A DNA stretch of 64,000 bases from CAYTTA01 sp964440655 (GCA_964440655.1 CAYTTA010000005.1:1-64000); one strand, 5' to 3'; shown: positions 1 to 8,533, counted from the first letter of the stretch. Notes: a model not told the origin generated them from the sequence alone. Program-made: numbers and translations.

Positions 1-1
1 G

Positions 2-64
2 GACCGGCTGATCGATCTGCTTTCCGAAGAGGTGCCCGATTCACACAAACTCATCTGCCTGTGA
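2..64 (+). CDS. C-terminal end of an unidentified protein (partial, runs off the window)
   Basis: Twenty codons of an open frame enter from the left edge and stop at a TGA at 62-64. The peptide ends in SHKLICL. The stop overlaps the GTG start of the next gene by 4 bases (GTGA), the usual sign of translational coupling, so the fragment is probably the first visible gene of an operon with the folate cyclo-ligase. Too little is present to name a family. Confidence 0.4.
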   Translation, partial: DRLIDLLSEEVPDSHKLICL

Positions 65-636
65 TCCGGGAGTCGGCTGCTGATCGCAAACGGGCCGTCC
101 GCTCCCATTACCTCCGTCTGCGTCGGGATCTGGATGAGAGGCTGCTCCGCGAATACAGCCGGCGTATTCTTGAACATATTACCGGTTGGGAGGTCTATCT
201 CCGTTCGGAGCGGGTTCACTGTTTCATGTCGATTTCGGAGAAGAAGGAGATCGACACAGACCCACTTCTGGAGCGGATGCATGCCGATGGCAAGCAGATC
301 GTCCTGCCCAGGGCGGTCGGCAAAGGGGAGCTGGAGCATGTTGTGTGGAGTCCCGGGGAGGCTCTGCGGATCAGCCCGCTGGGGATCCGTGAACCGCTGA
401 ATGGGCAGTCCGTAAGTCCGGAGGAGCTTGATCTGGTGCTGGTCCCGCTGGTTGCGGCGGACCGGTGGAAGAACCGCCTCGGGTACGGGATGGGGTATTA
501 TGACCGGTTCCTGGCCCGAACCGATGCAACAACCGCCGGTCTGCTGTTTGAACGTTTCCTCTCTCCGGACCCTGTTCCGGTGGAGGAGCATGACAGACCT
601 CTTGACTATCTCATTACGGAGAAGGGGATTTACTAG
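61..636 (+). CDS. 5-formyltetrahydrofolate cyclo-ligase (FthC/YgfA family)
   Basis: This 191-residue protein has the family length and the signature GYGMGYYDR at residues 141-149, which belongs to the ATP- and folate-binding site. The enzyme uses ATP to turn 5-formyl-THF into 5,10-methenyl-THF in the cytoplasm, returning the storage folate to one-carbon metabolism. A basic N-terminal segment (RKRAVRSHYLRLRRDL) matches the usual helix of the family. The GTG start is chosen because it overlaps the upstream stop by 4 bases. tmk follows after 45 bases and both supply nucleotide synthesis, so the two may be cotranscribed. Confidence 0.93.
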   Translation: MIRESAADRKRAVRSHYLRLRRDLDERLLREYSRRILEHITGWEVYLRSERVHCFMSISEKKEIDTDPLLERMHADGKQIVLPRAVGKGELEHVVWSPGEALRISPLGIREPLNGQSVSPEELDLVLVPLVAADRWKNRLGYGMGYYDRFLARTDATTAGLLFERFLSPDPVPVEEHDRPLDYLITEKGIY

Positions 637-681
637 CCCGGCCGATCACCGTTTCAATCAATTAATCGGAGGTATCATACT

Positions 682-1290
682 GTGCTGATCACGTTCGAAG
701 GGATCGACGGATGCGGAAAATCGACTCAGGTGGAGCGCCTGGCGGAGTGGATGGTGCAGAAGCAAGTTCCTTTTGCCCGCTTCAGGGAGCCGGGAGGTAC
801 GCTCCTGTCCGAAAAGCTTCGTGATCTTCTTCTCGACTCGCGAAAGGAGATGGATCCGGTGACCGAGCTTCTTCTCTTTTCGGCCGCCCGATCGGAGCTG
901 GTGGCCCGGAAGGTAATACCGGCTCTGGAGCGGGGTGAGATGGTGATACTGGATCGATTCTACGACTCCACGACCGCCTATCAGGGGTATGGCCGCCAGG
1001 TCCTGGATCTCGACCAGATTGATTCACTCAACAGGCTGGCCGCCCACGGGCTGGTCCCCGATCTGACCATCTATCTGAAAATCTCTCCCGAGAAGGCCCT
1101 TGAACGGCTGGACGGGCAGAAGGATCGGATGGAGGCCTCAGGGATGGAGTTTTTTGATCGCGTCGCCGGAGGGTTCGACCGTCTCTCCGAGGGAAATAGG
1201 CGATTTCTGACACTCGATGCCACTCTGCCGGTGGAGGAGGTCCACAAGCGCGTTGTGAGCGAGGTGGAGCGCAGGATGGAGCGCTCCTGA
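682..1290 (+). CDS. tmk: Thymidylate kinase
   Basis: This 202-residue protein phosphorylates dTMP to dTDP for DNA synthesis. It has the P-loop GIDGCGKST (residues 7-15), the DR(F/Y) nucleotide-binding motif in DRFYDSTTAYQGYGR, and a LID region near residue 148 (RLDGQKDRM). Start is GTG with a GGAGG ribosome site about 8 bases upstream. Length and motif order are normal for bacterial Tmk. It follows the folate cyclo-ligase on the same strand. A spacer of about 360 bases holding two hairpin repeats follows it. Confidence 0.96.
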   Translation: MLITFEGIDGCGKSTQVERLAEWMVQKQVPFARFREPGGTLLSEKLRDLLLDSRKEMDPVTELLLFSAARSELVARKVIPALERGEMVILDRFYDSTTAYQGYGRQVLDLDQIDSLNRLAAHGLVPDLTIYLKISPEKALERLDGQKDRMEASGMEFFDRVAGGFDRLSEGNRRFLTLDATLPVEEVHKRVVSEVERRMERS

Positions 1291-1342
1291 TAGTACAGGG
1301 AGTGCTGCCGGGGGATGTGGAGATCCGCGAGCCCCTGTGTCG

Positions 1343-1374
1343 TTGTTCCAATAAGCTGATGGGAAATGGAATAA
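1343..1374. repeat. Hairpin repeat, copy 1 of the TTATTCC/GGAATAA family
   Basis: A 32-nt element has arms TTGTTCCA and TGGAATAA around a 16-nt loop. A second copy of the same length begins 75 bases later, and two more copies lie near 50.9 kb. It sits in the 361-base tmk-to-START spacer (1291-1651), in which I see no gene. The preceding bases CCCCTGTGTCGTTG resemble those before the 50.9-kb copies. Confidence 0.6.
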
Positions 1375-1417
1375 TTACGGAGGGATGAAGAGGTGATATG
1401 CGCCAGGCCTTCTACCC

Positions 1418-1449
1418 TTATTCCAATATGATGAATGGAAATGGAATAA
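1418..1449. repeat. Hairpin repeat, copy 2 of the TTATTCC/GGAATAA family
   Basis: A 32-nt element has perfect 8-base arms TTATTCCA (1418-1425) and TGGAATAA (1442-1449). Its 16-nt loop resembles that of copy 1: both start with ATA, contain TGAT and end in GGAAA. No U-run follows, so it does not look like an intrinsic terminator. Confidence 0.65.
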
Positions 1450-1535
1450 AAGCAGAGAGTGTGAAGAAGGTGTTCGCCAGATTGCCTACCCCCGACTCCG
1501 GACCGAGCGCCATTAACGGCAACAAGGGGCGGCTT

Positions 1536-1564
1536 TTGATTGATGTTTAATCAAAATATGTTTA
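1536..1564 (+). promoter_or_regulatory. Possible Bacteroidota-type promoter for the START-like gene
   Basis: TTG at 1536-1538, 18 bases, then TATGTTTA at 1557-1564, which matches TAnnTTTG except for the last base. It lies in an AT-rich stretch about 88 bases before the ATG of the next gene. This is a pattern match only. Confidence 0.35.
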
Positions 1565-1651
1565 AATTTAATGCATTGTGGGTGAATCCTGCTATGTTCC
1601 AAATACCTACGATCTCATCAAACCTTTCATTTCCGAAGTAGAAATACCACT

Positions 1652-2131
1652 ATGGCGCACGAAAGAATTGAAGTAGACTTGCCCTTAGCCAAAGTTTACG
1701 AGTTGCTATCCAATCCCGTCCACTTTCCCCGATTCATGAGTCGCATTGAGCGCGTGGACAAGATTAATTCCCAGACTTTCGAGTGGACAACAACCATCGA
1801 TGGCAAGGAGTTTCAGTGGACCACCAATCTGATTGACAATCTTCGCAACACCCGCTTTGCCTGGATCACGATCAACGGAAACCTGAACCAGACCGGTACC
1901 ATCCGGTTCACCCCGCTGGACAGCGGAGAAAGAACCCGCGTCGACTTTTCCCTGGACTACCGCACCTTCTACGGGGAGCCCGAGGAAGGGTTGGCCCGGT
2001 TTATCGAAGATCTTCCCGTCCAGCTTGCGACGGATCTCGCCAAGTTCAAAGAGCTCGCCGAAACCGGCACTTTCAAGGATGCAGAACAGGAAGACGAGCA
2101 GGCATCCGAAAAAAATGAGATAACCGTATAG
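1652..2131 (+). CDS. START-like / SRPBCC-fold protein
   Basis: This 159-residue protein begins MAHERIEVDLPLAKVYELLSNP, the typical first strand and helix of a ligand-binding SRPBCC (Bet v 1-like / COQ10-like) fold. It is followed by the FEWTT...FQWTT strand pairs and a C-terminal amphipathic helix (LATDLAKFKELAE). No signal peptide or membrane segment is seen, so it should be cytoplasmic. Members bind hydrophobic ligands or act as cyclases; no ligand can be inferred here. The tail is acidic and low-complexity (EDAEQEDEQ-like). It is a single-gene unit: a promoter candidate precedes it and a strong terminator follows. Confidence 0.8.
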   Translation: MAHERIEVDLPLAKVYELLSNPVHFPRFMSRIERVDKINSQTFEWTTTIDGKEFQWTTNLIDNLRNTRFAWITINGNLNQTGTIRFTPLDSGERTRVDFSLDYRTFYGEPEEGLARFIEDLPVQLATDLAKFKELAETGTFKDAEQEDEQASEKNEITV

Positions 2132-2158
2132 AGATCATCCTGCAAGCCGTTATTTTGG

Positions 2159-2188
2159 ATGCGCATCCTGCCGGTGCGCATTTTTTTT
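2159..2188 (+). terminator. Intrinsic terminator after the START-like gene
   Basis: ATGCGCA (2159-2165) pairs with TGCGCAT (2175-2181) around a 9-base loop and is followed directly by eight T residues (2181-2188). It is 28 bases past the stop of the preceding gene. Confidence 0.85.
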
Positions 2189-2249
2189 GGAGCACGGATG
2201 AGGACAAGCTTCGTGCCTCGTGCGTCCTGCGTGACGCTTAACGTCGCGG

Positions 2250-2391
2250 ATCACCGCTAAACNNNNNNNNNNNNNNNNNNNNNNNNNNNNNNNNNNNNNN
2301 NNNNNNNNNNNNNNNNNNNNNNNNNNNNNNNNNNNNNNNNNNNNNNNNNNNNNNNNNNNNNNATCACCGCTAAACGGCGAATCACCGCTAA
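2250..2391. repeat. Tandem repeat ATCACCGCTAAAC interrupted by an assembly gap
   Basis: The unit ATCACCGCTAAAC ends exactly at the gap (2250-2262), restarts exactly after it (2363-2375), and recurs at 2381-2391 after GGCGA, giving a period near 18 bases. The array therefore spans the 100-N gap and its true length is unknown. Confidence 0.75.
2263..2362. other. Assembly gap (100 N)
   Basis: A run of 100 N of placeholder length. It lies inside the ATCACCGCTAAAC array, so the assembler probably failed on the repeat. Confidence 0.99.
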
Positions 2392-2473
2392 GCTTCGGAA
2401 GCCAGAAATCCTCGGTTCCGTTCAATTTGCCGATGAAACCGGCTTCTTCGGTGACCACCAGATATTTACGATT

Positions 2474-2511
2474 GCCGCACGGTGACGGCAGAGCCTTCAA
2501 CACCGTGCGGC
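2474..2511. promoter_or_regulatory. Perfect 11-bp inverted repeat upstream of aroE
   Basis: GCCGCACGGTG (2474-2484) is the exact reverse complement of CACCGTGCGGC (2501-2511), with a 16-base loop. No T-run follows, so a plain intrinsic terminator is unlikely. It lies 30 bases before the ATG at 2541 and 108 before the ATG at 2619, so it would be in the aroE 5' leader or act as a DNA operator. Function unknown. Confidence 0.6.
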
Positions 2512-2618
2512 GGCATCCGTGCCGTAAACTATTCAGCTACATGATGCAACCCCCCAATTACGGTGCAGACTCCGCAGAACCCGGAACGGAGGAGGGCCCC
2601 CTGCATTTCAGGGAGTTC

Positions 2619-3518
2619 ATGAACTCTCCTCAGGCCAGGCGGCCCCATTATTTGGTTGTGGGCCATCCCATCGGACACTCTCTCTCCCCTTTCATGCACC
2701 GGATTGCCCTGAAAACCCACGGACTTGAAGCCGGTTACTACGCCGTGGACCTCGATCCGGACGACAAGGATCTATTTGCCGGATGGCTCAGCCGCAAGGA
2801 GTTCCGTGGTGCCAATTTGACCATCCCCTATAAAAAGGATTTTCTCGCGGTGGTGGACCGGCTCGATCCGCTCGCACGCCGGGCCGGAGCGATCAATACC
2901 CTGGTGAAAGAGGAGGGGGGTGTGACCGGCTACAACACCGATATTGACGGATTTCAGCGGCCGCTGGAAGAGTTTCGCAGCCGGCTGGAGAGGCAGACAG
3001 CCATTGTGTTCGGGACAGGGGGAGCAAGCCTGGCTGTACGGCTTGCCCTTTCCCGACTGGGGATGTCCCGGATCGTCATGGTTTCCCGAAATCCCGAGAG
3101 GCCGGGGGAGATGGAAAGCGGGTCTGAAGAGGGCCCCGGCATCAACACGCAGATCATCTATTGCCGTTATGAAGAGTGGCCCCGATATGCCGATGAGGCT
3201 CTCCTTCTGGTCAACACGACCCCGCTCGGCATGACACCGGATACCGGCACGTCACCTGTGTCAGACAGCCAGATTTCCCTGCTTCGGGGGAAGATTTGCT
3301 ACGATCTGATCTACAATCCTCTCCGCACCCGTTTTTTGCAGCAGGCGGAAGAGATGGGTGCGCAGACGATCGGCGGTTTGCATATGTTTGTGGGGCAGGG
3401 GGCCCGGGCTTTTGAGCTCTGGACCGGAAAGAATTTCCCCACAAAGGAGGTTGCCGCTTCCCTGATCCGGAAGCTCTCTCGGGCGGCTGACCCCACTGAT
3501 TCTGACTACTGGTTCTGA
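2619..3518 (+). CDS. aroE: Shikimate dehydrogenase (NADP+)
   Basis: It reduces 3-dehydroshikimate to shikimate in the chorismate pathway that feeds the trp operon downstream. With this start (299 residues) the shikimate-site serines are in GHSLSP (residues 19-24). The catalytic Lys is in NLTIPYK (near 72), the partner Asp in YNTD (near 108), and the NADP Rossmann loop is GTGGAS (132-137). The frame stays open back to 2427, with ATGs at 2541 and 2619. I prefer 2619 because AGGGAG precedes it and the conserved core begins 10 residues later; 2541 is possible. The stop falls on the last base before an assembly gap whose other side repeats the same 19 bases. Confidence 0.9.
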   Translation: MNSPQARRPHYLVVGHPIGHSLSPFMHRIALKTHGLEAGYYAVDLDPDDKDLFAGWLSRKEFRGANLTIPYKKDFLAVVDRLDPLARRAGAINTLVKEEGGVTGYNTDIDGFQRPLEEFRSRLERQTAIVFGTGGASLAVRLALSRLGMSRIVMVSRNPERPGEMESGSEEGPGINTQIIYCRYEEWPRYADEALLLVNTTPLGMTPDTGTSPVSDSQISLLRGKICYDLIYNPLRTRFLQQAEEMGAQTIGGLHMFVGQGARAFELWTGKNFPTKEVAASLIRKLSRAADPTDSDYWF

Positions 3519-3618
3519 NNNNNNNNNNNNNNNNNNNNNNNNNNNNNNNNNNNNNNNNNNNNNNNNNNNNNNNNNNNNNNNNNNNNNNNNNNNNNNNNNN
3601 NNNNNNNNNNNNNNNNNN
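3519..3618. other. Assembly gap (100 N) with duplicated flanks
   Basis: The 19 bases before the gap (3500-3518) are repeated exactly after it (3619-3637). This is what two contigs overlapping by a short shared end and joined with a default gap would look like, so real missing sequence may be zero. A true short duplication is the alternative. Confidence 0.95.
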
Positions 3619-3690
3619 TTCTGACTACTGGTTCTGATTTGCGGATTTTACCCCTGAGGAACGTTCAATCAACCTGACGGAGACCCTGGT

Positions 3691-4443
3691 ATGGATGTCA
3701 AACCTGTTTTCATCTTTTCCCAACTGAAAGAAGTTCGGGGGTGGTTCACACACAAGAATGCGGATTCGGTCAACAGGGACGGGGTGATCCCCGGTCTTAA
3801 CTGCGGCCTGAAAACCGAAGCGCCCGCGGAGGAGACGGAGGCCAACCGGCAGAAGCTCTTCCGCCATCTGAACCTGGATCCGGAACGGGTGGTCCTGGGC
3901 GAACAGGTTCACGGCACCAGGGTGGTCGAAGTGACTGGGGGTGGTATCCATCCGGATACAGACGGGTTTGTAACCCGGGAGCGGGGGCTGACGCTGGCGA
4001 TCCAGGTCGCCGACTGTGCCGCCATCCTGGTCGCGGATATTGAAAACGGGGTGATCGGAGCCGCCCATGCCGGGTGGAGAGGCGCCGCCGACGGCATCGC
4101 CCGAAATCTGATCGAATGGGTAAAAAAACTGGGGAGCGGGGGGACCGACGGCCTCTACGCCTACATCAGTCCGAATATCAGCCTTCCGCATTTTGAGGTG
4201 GGCGAGGAGGTGGCATCCCTTTTCCCCGACGACTGGGTCGAGAGAAAACGCTATGACAATCCCCACATCGACCTGAGGGCATTCCTGCGGAATGAGCTGA
4301 GGGAGGCGGGAGTCCCAGACTATCAGATTGAAACCGATAGCGGTTGCACCTTTGAGGATGCCGATCGTTACTACTCCTGGAGGAGGGAGAAGGAGCGCTC
4401 GGGAAGGATGCTGGCCATGATCCAACTGCAACCCTCAAAATAA
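3691..4443 (+). CDS. pgeF: Peptidoglycan editing factor PgeF / YfiH-type laccase-domain protein
   Basis: This 250-residue protein has the three metal-site motifs of the family in order: LGEQVHG (His near 74), VADCAA (Cys near 109) and AAHAGWRG (His near 126). Members are cytoplasmic. E. coli YfiH prevents misincorporation of L-Ser into peptidoglycan precursors, and relatives have purine nucleoside phosphorylase / adenosine deaminase activity. Which activity matters here cannot be read from sequence. The dxr start lies 5 bases past its stop, so the two are cotranscribed. Confidence 0.9.
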   Translation: MDVKPVFIFSQLKEVRGWFTHKNADSVNRDGVIPGLNCGLKTEAPAEETEANRQKLFRHLNLDPERVVLGEQVHGTRVVEVTGGGIHPDTDGFVTRERGLTLAIQVADCAAILVADIENGVIGAAHAGWRGAADGIARNLIEWVKKLGSGGTDGLYAYISPNISLPHFEVGEEVASLFPDDWVERKRYDNPHIDLRAFLRNELREAGVPDYQIETDSGCTFEDADRYYSWRREKERSGRMLAMIQLQPSK

Positions 4444-4448
4444 GAAGC

Positions 4449-5597
4449 TTGAAGCGGTCTCGAATTTCCATTCTCGGATCAACCGGCTCCGTGGGCAGGC
4501 AGGCGCTGGAGATCATTGATTATCACCCGGACAGGTTCGAAGTGGTCGCTCTCTCGGCATGCACTCGCTGGGAGCTGCTTGCCGAGCAGGCCAACCGCTA
4601 TAAGCCCGACTATCTGCTTCTTTGTGATGAGACCTGGCGCAGCCGGCTGGAAGAGAGGCTTGAGTACCGACCCCGGTATCTTTTCTACTCTCCGGAAGGG
4701 TTCAGCTCCCTGGCAGCCGCCGAGGAGGCCGATGTGGTGCTCAACTGCCTGGTCGGCTTTGCAGGGTTTCAGCCGACGGTGGCGGCCCTGAAGGCGGGCA
4801 AGAAGGTGGCTCTGGCCAACAAGGAGTCCCTCGTGGTTGGGGGCGAGGTGATCCGGCCTCTGGCGGGGGAGCGGTTCGAGCGGCTGGTTCCGGTCGATTC
4901 CGAACATTCGGCCATGCTGCAATGTATGGCAGGGGAGTCGCCGGAGCATGTCGAGAAGGTTGTCATCACCGCCAGCGGAGGCCCCTTCCGTGACTGGACC
5001 CGCGAGCAGATGGAGTCGATCCGGGTGGAGGATGCCCTGGCCCACCCCAACTGGTCGATGGGGGCCAAGATCACAATCGACTCCTCCACGCTGATGAACA
5101 AGGGGCTGGAGATCATCGAGGCCCACTGGCTCTTCGACCTTCCCTACGATAAGATCGAGCCGGTCATCCACCCCGAAAGCATCATCCACTCCATTGTGGA
5201 GTTTGTGGACGGCTCATCCAAGGCCCAGCTTGGGGTTCCCGACATGCGGGTGCCGATCATTTATGCACTCACATCACCCGGCAGACTTCCGCTCAATACA
5301 CCCCGCATTGACTGGAACAAATTGCGTCAGCTCACCTTTGAACCGGTGGACTATTCCCGTTTTCCCAGTCTGAATCTGGCGATCGGTGCGGGCAGGGCGG
5401 GAGGGCATGCTCCCGCCATCATGAATGCGGCCAATGAGGTGGCGGTGGAGAGATTTTTGAAAAAGGAAATTGCATATATTGACATTCCGCGGATTGTGGA
5501 GCGCTCTCTCGAAAGGATCGAAAGTCATACGGATCCTACACTTGAATCGTTAAAAGAGGTGGATCGCGAGGCGAGGGAACTGGCTGCGAGGATCTGA
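4449..5597 (+). CDS. dxr: 1-deoxy-D-xylulose 5-phosphate reductoisomerase
   Basis: This 382-residue enzyme makes 2-C-methyl-D-erythritol 4-phosphate, the committed step of the MEP isoprenoid pathway, with NADPH and a divalent metal. The N-terminal nucleotide-binding motif is ILGSTGSVG (residues 8-16). The metal and substrate motifs VPVDSEHSA, TASGGPF and GAKITIDSSTLMNKGLE are present, followed by HPESIIHS. The start is TTG at 4449, five bases after pgeF, because the conserved core begins six residues later and no ATG or GTG is available. rseP follows, the common dxr-rseP neighbourhood. Confidence 0.96.
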   Translation: MKRSRISILGSTGSVGRQALEIIDYHPDRFEVVALSACTRWELLAEQANRYKPDYLLLCDETWRSRLEERLEYRPRYLFYSPEGFSSLAAAEEADVVLNCLVGFAGFQPTVAALKAGKKVALANKESLVVGGEVIRPLAGERFERLVPVDSEHSAMLQCMAGESPEHVEKVVITASGGPFRDWTREQMESIRVEDALAHPNWSMGAKITIDSSTLMNKGLEIIEAHWLFDLPYDKIEPVIHPESIIHSIVEFVDGSSKAQLGVPDMRVPIIYALTSPGRLPLNTPRIDWNKLRQLTFEPVDYSRFPSLNLAIGAGRAGGHAPAIMNAANEVAVERFLKKEIAYIDIPRIVERSLERIESHTDPTLESLKEVDREARELAARI

Positions 5598-5687
5598 TCT
5601 GCAACCGTCGGAAGAATACCGCAATCCGGCACTCCGGCACCGGGATAATGTTACCCGGCGGCGGGAATTTGAATGGAGTAAGGAAGT

Positions 5688-7025
5688 ATGGAATGGTTTT
5701 TTACGTTGATGAACACCCTGGTCATCTTTGCGGCGGCGATCTTTATTCTGGTCACCGTCCATGAGCTGGGGCATTTCCTGACCGCCAAATGGTTCGGGAT
5801 GAGGGTCGATCAGTTCTCCATTGGCTTTCCGCCGCGGGTCTTCGGTTTCAGGAGGGGCGAAACGGAGTATGTGCTGGGAGCGACTCCACTTGGCGGTTAT
5901 GTGAAGATCGCCGGGATGATCGATGAGAGCCTCGATACCGATTTTGTAAACGAGGAGCCGAAAGAGGATGAGTTCCGCAGCAAACCGGTATGGCAGCGGA
6001 TTGTCGTCATCCTGGGCGGGGTGGTATTCAACATGATTCTGGCCTTCCTGATCTATACGGGAATGGCATGGAAGTACGGGGAGGATGTTCTACCGCTGGA
6101 GGCGATTCAGGGGGTCTACATTCCGGAAAATACCCTGGCGGCCGACCTTGGGCTTCAGACCGGCGACCGGATCATCGGGGTGAACGGTGCCGAGGTGGAG
6201 TATTTTGAGCAGCTCTTCAATCCTTCCGAGATCACCGGACGCAATCTGAGCTTCATGGTCGAGCGGAACGGCCAGACTCTCAATCTCAACGCTCCCTCCG
6301 ATTTTCTCGACCGGCTGAACCATGAGCCGTTCCTGCAGCCGGGATGGATCCTGCCATCGAAGGTCGAACGGGTCTCTCCGGGAACACCTGCCGAGGAGGC
6401 AGGGCTGCAGGCCGGTGATGAGATCATCGCCTTTGAAGGAGAGCAGATCGCCTACTGGATCGAACTGACCGAGCGGATCTCACAGGCCGAAGGGGAGGTG
6501 AATCTCACTGTGCGACGGGGCGGCGAGGTGTTTGATCTGCAGGTCACTCCGGATGAAAGCACGGGGTTGATCGGAATTCAGGCCTGGAGCTATGCCAATG
6601 CGGTCGAACGGATCGACCATTCGCTGGCCTCCTCTGTCGGGGTAGGGTACCGCCAGACCGGGGACACGTTTGTAGGAATTGTCCAGGGGCTCCGAAAACT
6701 CTTTACCGGAGAGATCTCCCTGCGGGAGAATCTTGGAGGACCGGTGGCCATCGCCAATGTGACGCGTGATGCGACCGAGCAGGGTGGCTGGCAGGGATTC
6801 TGGGGGATCACCGCTTTTCTGAGCATCACACTCGCCATCATGAACACCCTGCCAGTACCGGCGCTGGATGGCGGCCATCTCATGTTTCTGATCTATGAGG
6901 GGATAACACGGCGAGAGCCCTCCGTCCGTGTCCGGATGGCACTTCAGCAGGTCGGATTTATCTTTTTGATCGGTATCTTCATCCTGGTAACTTTTAATGA
7001 TCTACTGCGCACTTTCGGAAACTAG
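5688..7025 (+). CDS. rseP: RIP metalloprotease RseP (site-2 protease)
   Basis: A 445-residue inner-membrane zinc protease. The first membrane helix carries the zinc motif HELGH (residues 25-29), and the third zinc ligand is in NTLPVPALDGGH near the C terminus. Two PDZ-like segments lie between them (around ADLGLQTGDRIIGVNG and AEEAGLQAGDEIIAFEG). Family members cleave membrane-anchored anti-sigma factors and leftover signal peptides. Length and domain order are normal. It lies between dxr and psd on one strand; psd begins 3 bases after its stop. Confidence 0.95.
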   Translation: MEWFFTLMNTLVIFAAAIFILVTVHELGHFLTAKWFGMRVDQFSIGFPPRVFGFRRGETEYVLGATPLGGYVKIAGMIDESLDTDFVNEEPKEDEFRSKPVWQRIVVILGGVVFNMILAFLIYTGMAWKYGEDVLPLEAIQGVYIPENTLAADLGLQTGDRIIGVNGAEVEYFEQLFNPSEITGRNLSFMVERNGQTLNLNAPSDFLDRLNHEPFLQPGWILPSKVERVSPGTPAEEAGLQAGDEIIAFEGEQIAYWIELTERISQAEGEVNLTVRRGGEVFDLQVTPDESTGLIGIQAWSYANAVERIDHSLASSVGVGYRQTGDTFVGIVQGLRKLFTGEISLRENLGGPVAIANVTRDATEQGGWQGFWGITAFLSITLAIMNTLPVPALDGGHLMFLIYEGITRREPSVRVRMALQQVGFIFLIGIFILVTFNDLLRTFGN

Positions 7026-7028
7026 GGA

Positions 7029-7676
7029 ATGATCGCATCGGAAGGCTATTCAACGATTGCACTGGTCCTGCTCTTTACTGTATTGGTTGGCTGGGGGGCA
7101 TCCCGGATCGGGGGTGTGGTCTCTGTGGTGGTCTGGGGAGTTCTGCTGCTTCTCTGCCTGCTCACCATCTGGTTTTTCAGAGACCCTCACAGAACTCCTC
7201 CTGCCGGATCGAACCTTGTCATCTCGCCGGCCGACGGGGAGATCGTTCTGATCCGGGAGACCGATAATGAGTATGTCGGGGGCAAAGCGACCCAGATCAG
7301 CATCTTCCTCTCCCCGCTCGATGTGCATGTGAACCGGGTGCCGGTGGATGGGAAACTGGAGTATGTGGAGTATTTTCCCGGAAAATTTCTGATGGCCTGG
7401 AAGGATCATGCCTCCGAACAGAACGAGCAAGCCCACTTCGGGGTGCTCCATCCCAGCGGGAACCGGTTTCTCTTCAAACAGATCACCGGTTTTCTTGCCC
7501 GACGGATTGTCTACAACATCCGTGAAGGGGATGAGCTGAAGGCAGGTGAAAGGTTCGGGATCATGAAGTTCGGATCCCGTATGGATGTGATTCTTCCTCC
7601 GGATGTGGAGGTGACCGTCCGGGAAGGGGAGCGCACCCGGGCGGGTGAATCGATACTGGGACGGATCCACGAATGA
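7029..7676 (+). CDS. psd: Phosphatidylserine decarboxylase proenzyme (short Psd type)
   Basis: This 215-residue protein converts phosphatidylserine to phosphatidylethanolamine at the inner membrane. Two hydrophobic helices occupy residues 8-50, followed by the FFRDP motif and the SPLDVHVNR block. The self-cleavage site is FGSR, Gly182-Ser183, from which the pyruvoyl group is made; the short bacterial form uses GS instead of LGST. Its stop overlaps the pssA start by 4 bases, so the two consecutive steps of PE synthesis are translationally coupled. Confidence 0.94.
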   Translation: MIASEGYSTIALVLLFTVLVGWGASRIGGVVSVVVWGVLLLLCLLTIWFFRDPHRTPPAGSNLVISPADGEIVLIRETDNEYVGGKATQISIFLSPLDVHVNRVPVDGKLEYVEYFPGKFLMAWKDHASEQNEQAHFGVLHPSGNRFLFKQITGFLARRIVYNIREGDELKAGERFGIMKFGSRMDVILPPDVEVTVREGERTRAGESILGRIHE

Positions 7677-8533
7677 AACACTCCACACAGAACCAGGAAA
7701 ACTCCGATCTCCGTAGTGACCGTCCCCGTTTCCGAAGGAACGCCAAGAAACGGAAGCCCATCCCGCGTATCGTTGTCCCCAGTTTTTTCACCCTGATGAA
7801 CCTTTTCTGCGGGTTCGTCGCGATTGTCTCGATAGCGGAAGGAAAGCTGGCCACCGGTGCCTGGTTCATCGTCCTGGCCGGCCTGTTTGATTCCCTGGAC
7901 GGAGTGATGGCCCGTCTTGCCAACGCGACAAGCGAATTCGGGATCGAGCTCGACTCGATCTGTGATGTGGTCTCCTTCGGGGTCGCACCCGGTTTTCTCA
8001 TCTACTCGTATGCCCTGGGCGATCTCGGAATTTTCGGGTTGCTGGTGAGTGCACTCATCCCTCTCTGCAGTGCCGTGCGTCTTGCACGGTTCAACGTGGA
8101 TGCCAAATACGGGGAGTATGAACATTTCCGCGGCCTCCCAACCCCCGTGCAGGCGGTCATGCTCGCCGCTTTCGTGATTACGTTCCGGCCCCACCCGGAG
8201 TTGTTTGAAGCCTTTGAGCACCAGGTCGCCGGGGTTCTTCTCCCTGTGGTCGTTCTGCTCTCCTTCCTGATGGTCAGCACCATCCCTTTTGACAAGATCC
8301 CGCGTTTCGACAAGGTTTCTTTGCGTGAGAAGAAGGGAAAATTCCTGCTCTTTCTGAGCTATCTCTCCATCATCATCCTGTTCCGGGAGTACGGTCTGAT
8401 GTTCGTCTTCAGCGTTTACATCCTGAAGGGACTGCTCAATGCAGCATGGCTCTTCTGGAACGACCAGTTCGGCAACGGGGAGGAGTGTGAGGAAGAGGAG
8501 TATCTCAACGGCGGGTACCGCCGGGGAGAGTAG
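7673..8533 (+). CDS. pssA: CDP-diacylglycerol--serine O-phosphatidyltransferase
   Basis: A 286-residue integral membrane enzyme that makes phosphatidylserine, the substrate of the Psd encoded just upstream. It carries the exact CDP-alcohol phosphatidyltransferase pattern DG-x2-AR-x8-G-x3-D-x3-D starting at DGVMAR near residue 83. A basic cytosolic N-terminus (RFRRNAKKRKPIPR) precedes several hydrophobic helices. The acidic C-terminus (NGEECEEEEY) is variable. ATG overlaps the psd stop. It is the last gene before the trp leader; no obvious terminator follows, only a GC hairpin near 8600-8620 without a U-run. Confidence 0.95.
   Translation: MKHSTQNQENSDLRSDRPRFRRNAKKRKPIPRIVVPSFFTLMNLFCGFVAIVSIAEGKLATGAWFIVLAGLFDSLDGVMARLANATSEFGIELDSICDVVSFGVAPGFLIYSYALGDLGIFGLLVSALIPLCSAVRLARFNVDAKYGEYEHFRGLPTPVQAVMLAAFVITFRPHPELFEAFEHQVAGVLLPVVVLLSFLMVSTIPFDKIPRFDKVSLREKKGKFLLFLSYLSIIILFREYGLMFVFSVYILKGLLNAAWLFWNDQFGNGEECEEEEYLNGGYRRGE

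Noticed and set aside
3625..4431. Minus-strand frame opposite pgeF
   Set aside because: The opposite strand encodes all three PgeF metal motifs; this frame has none.
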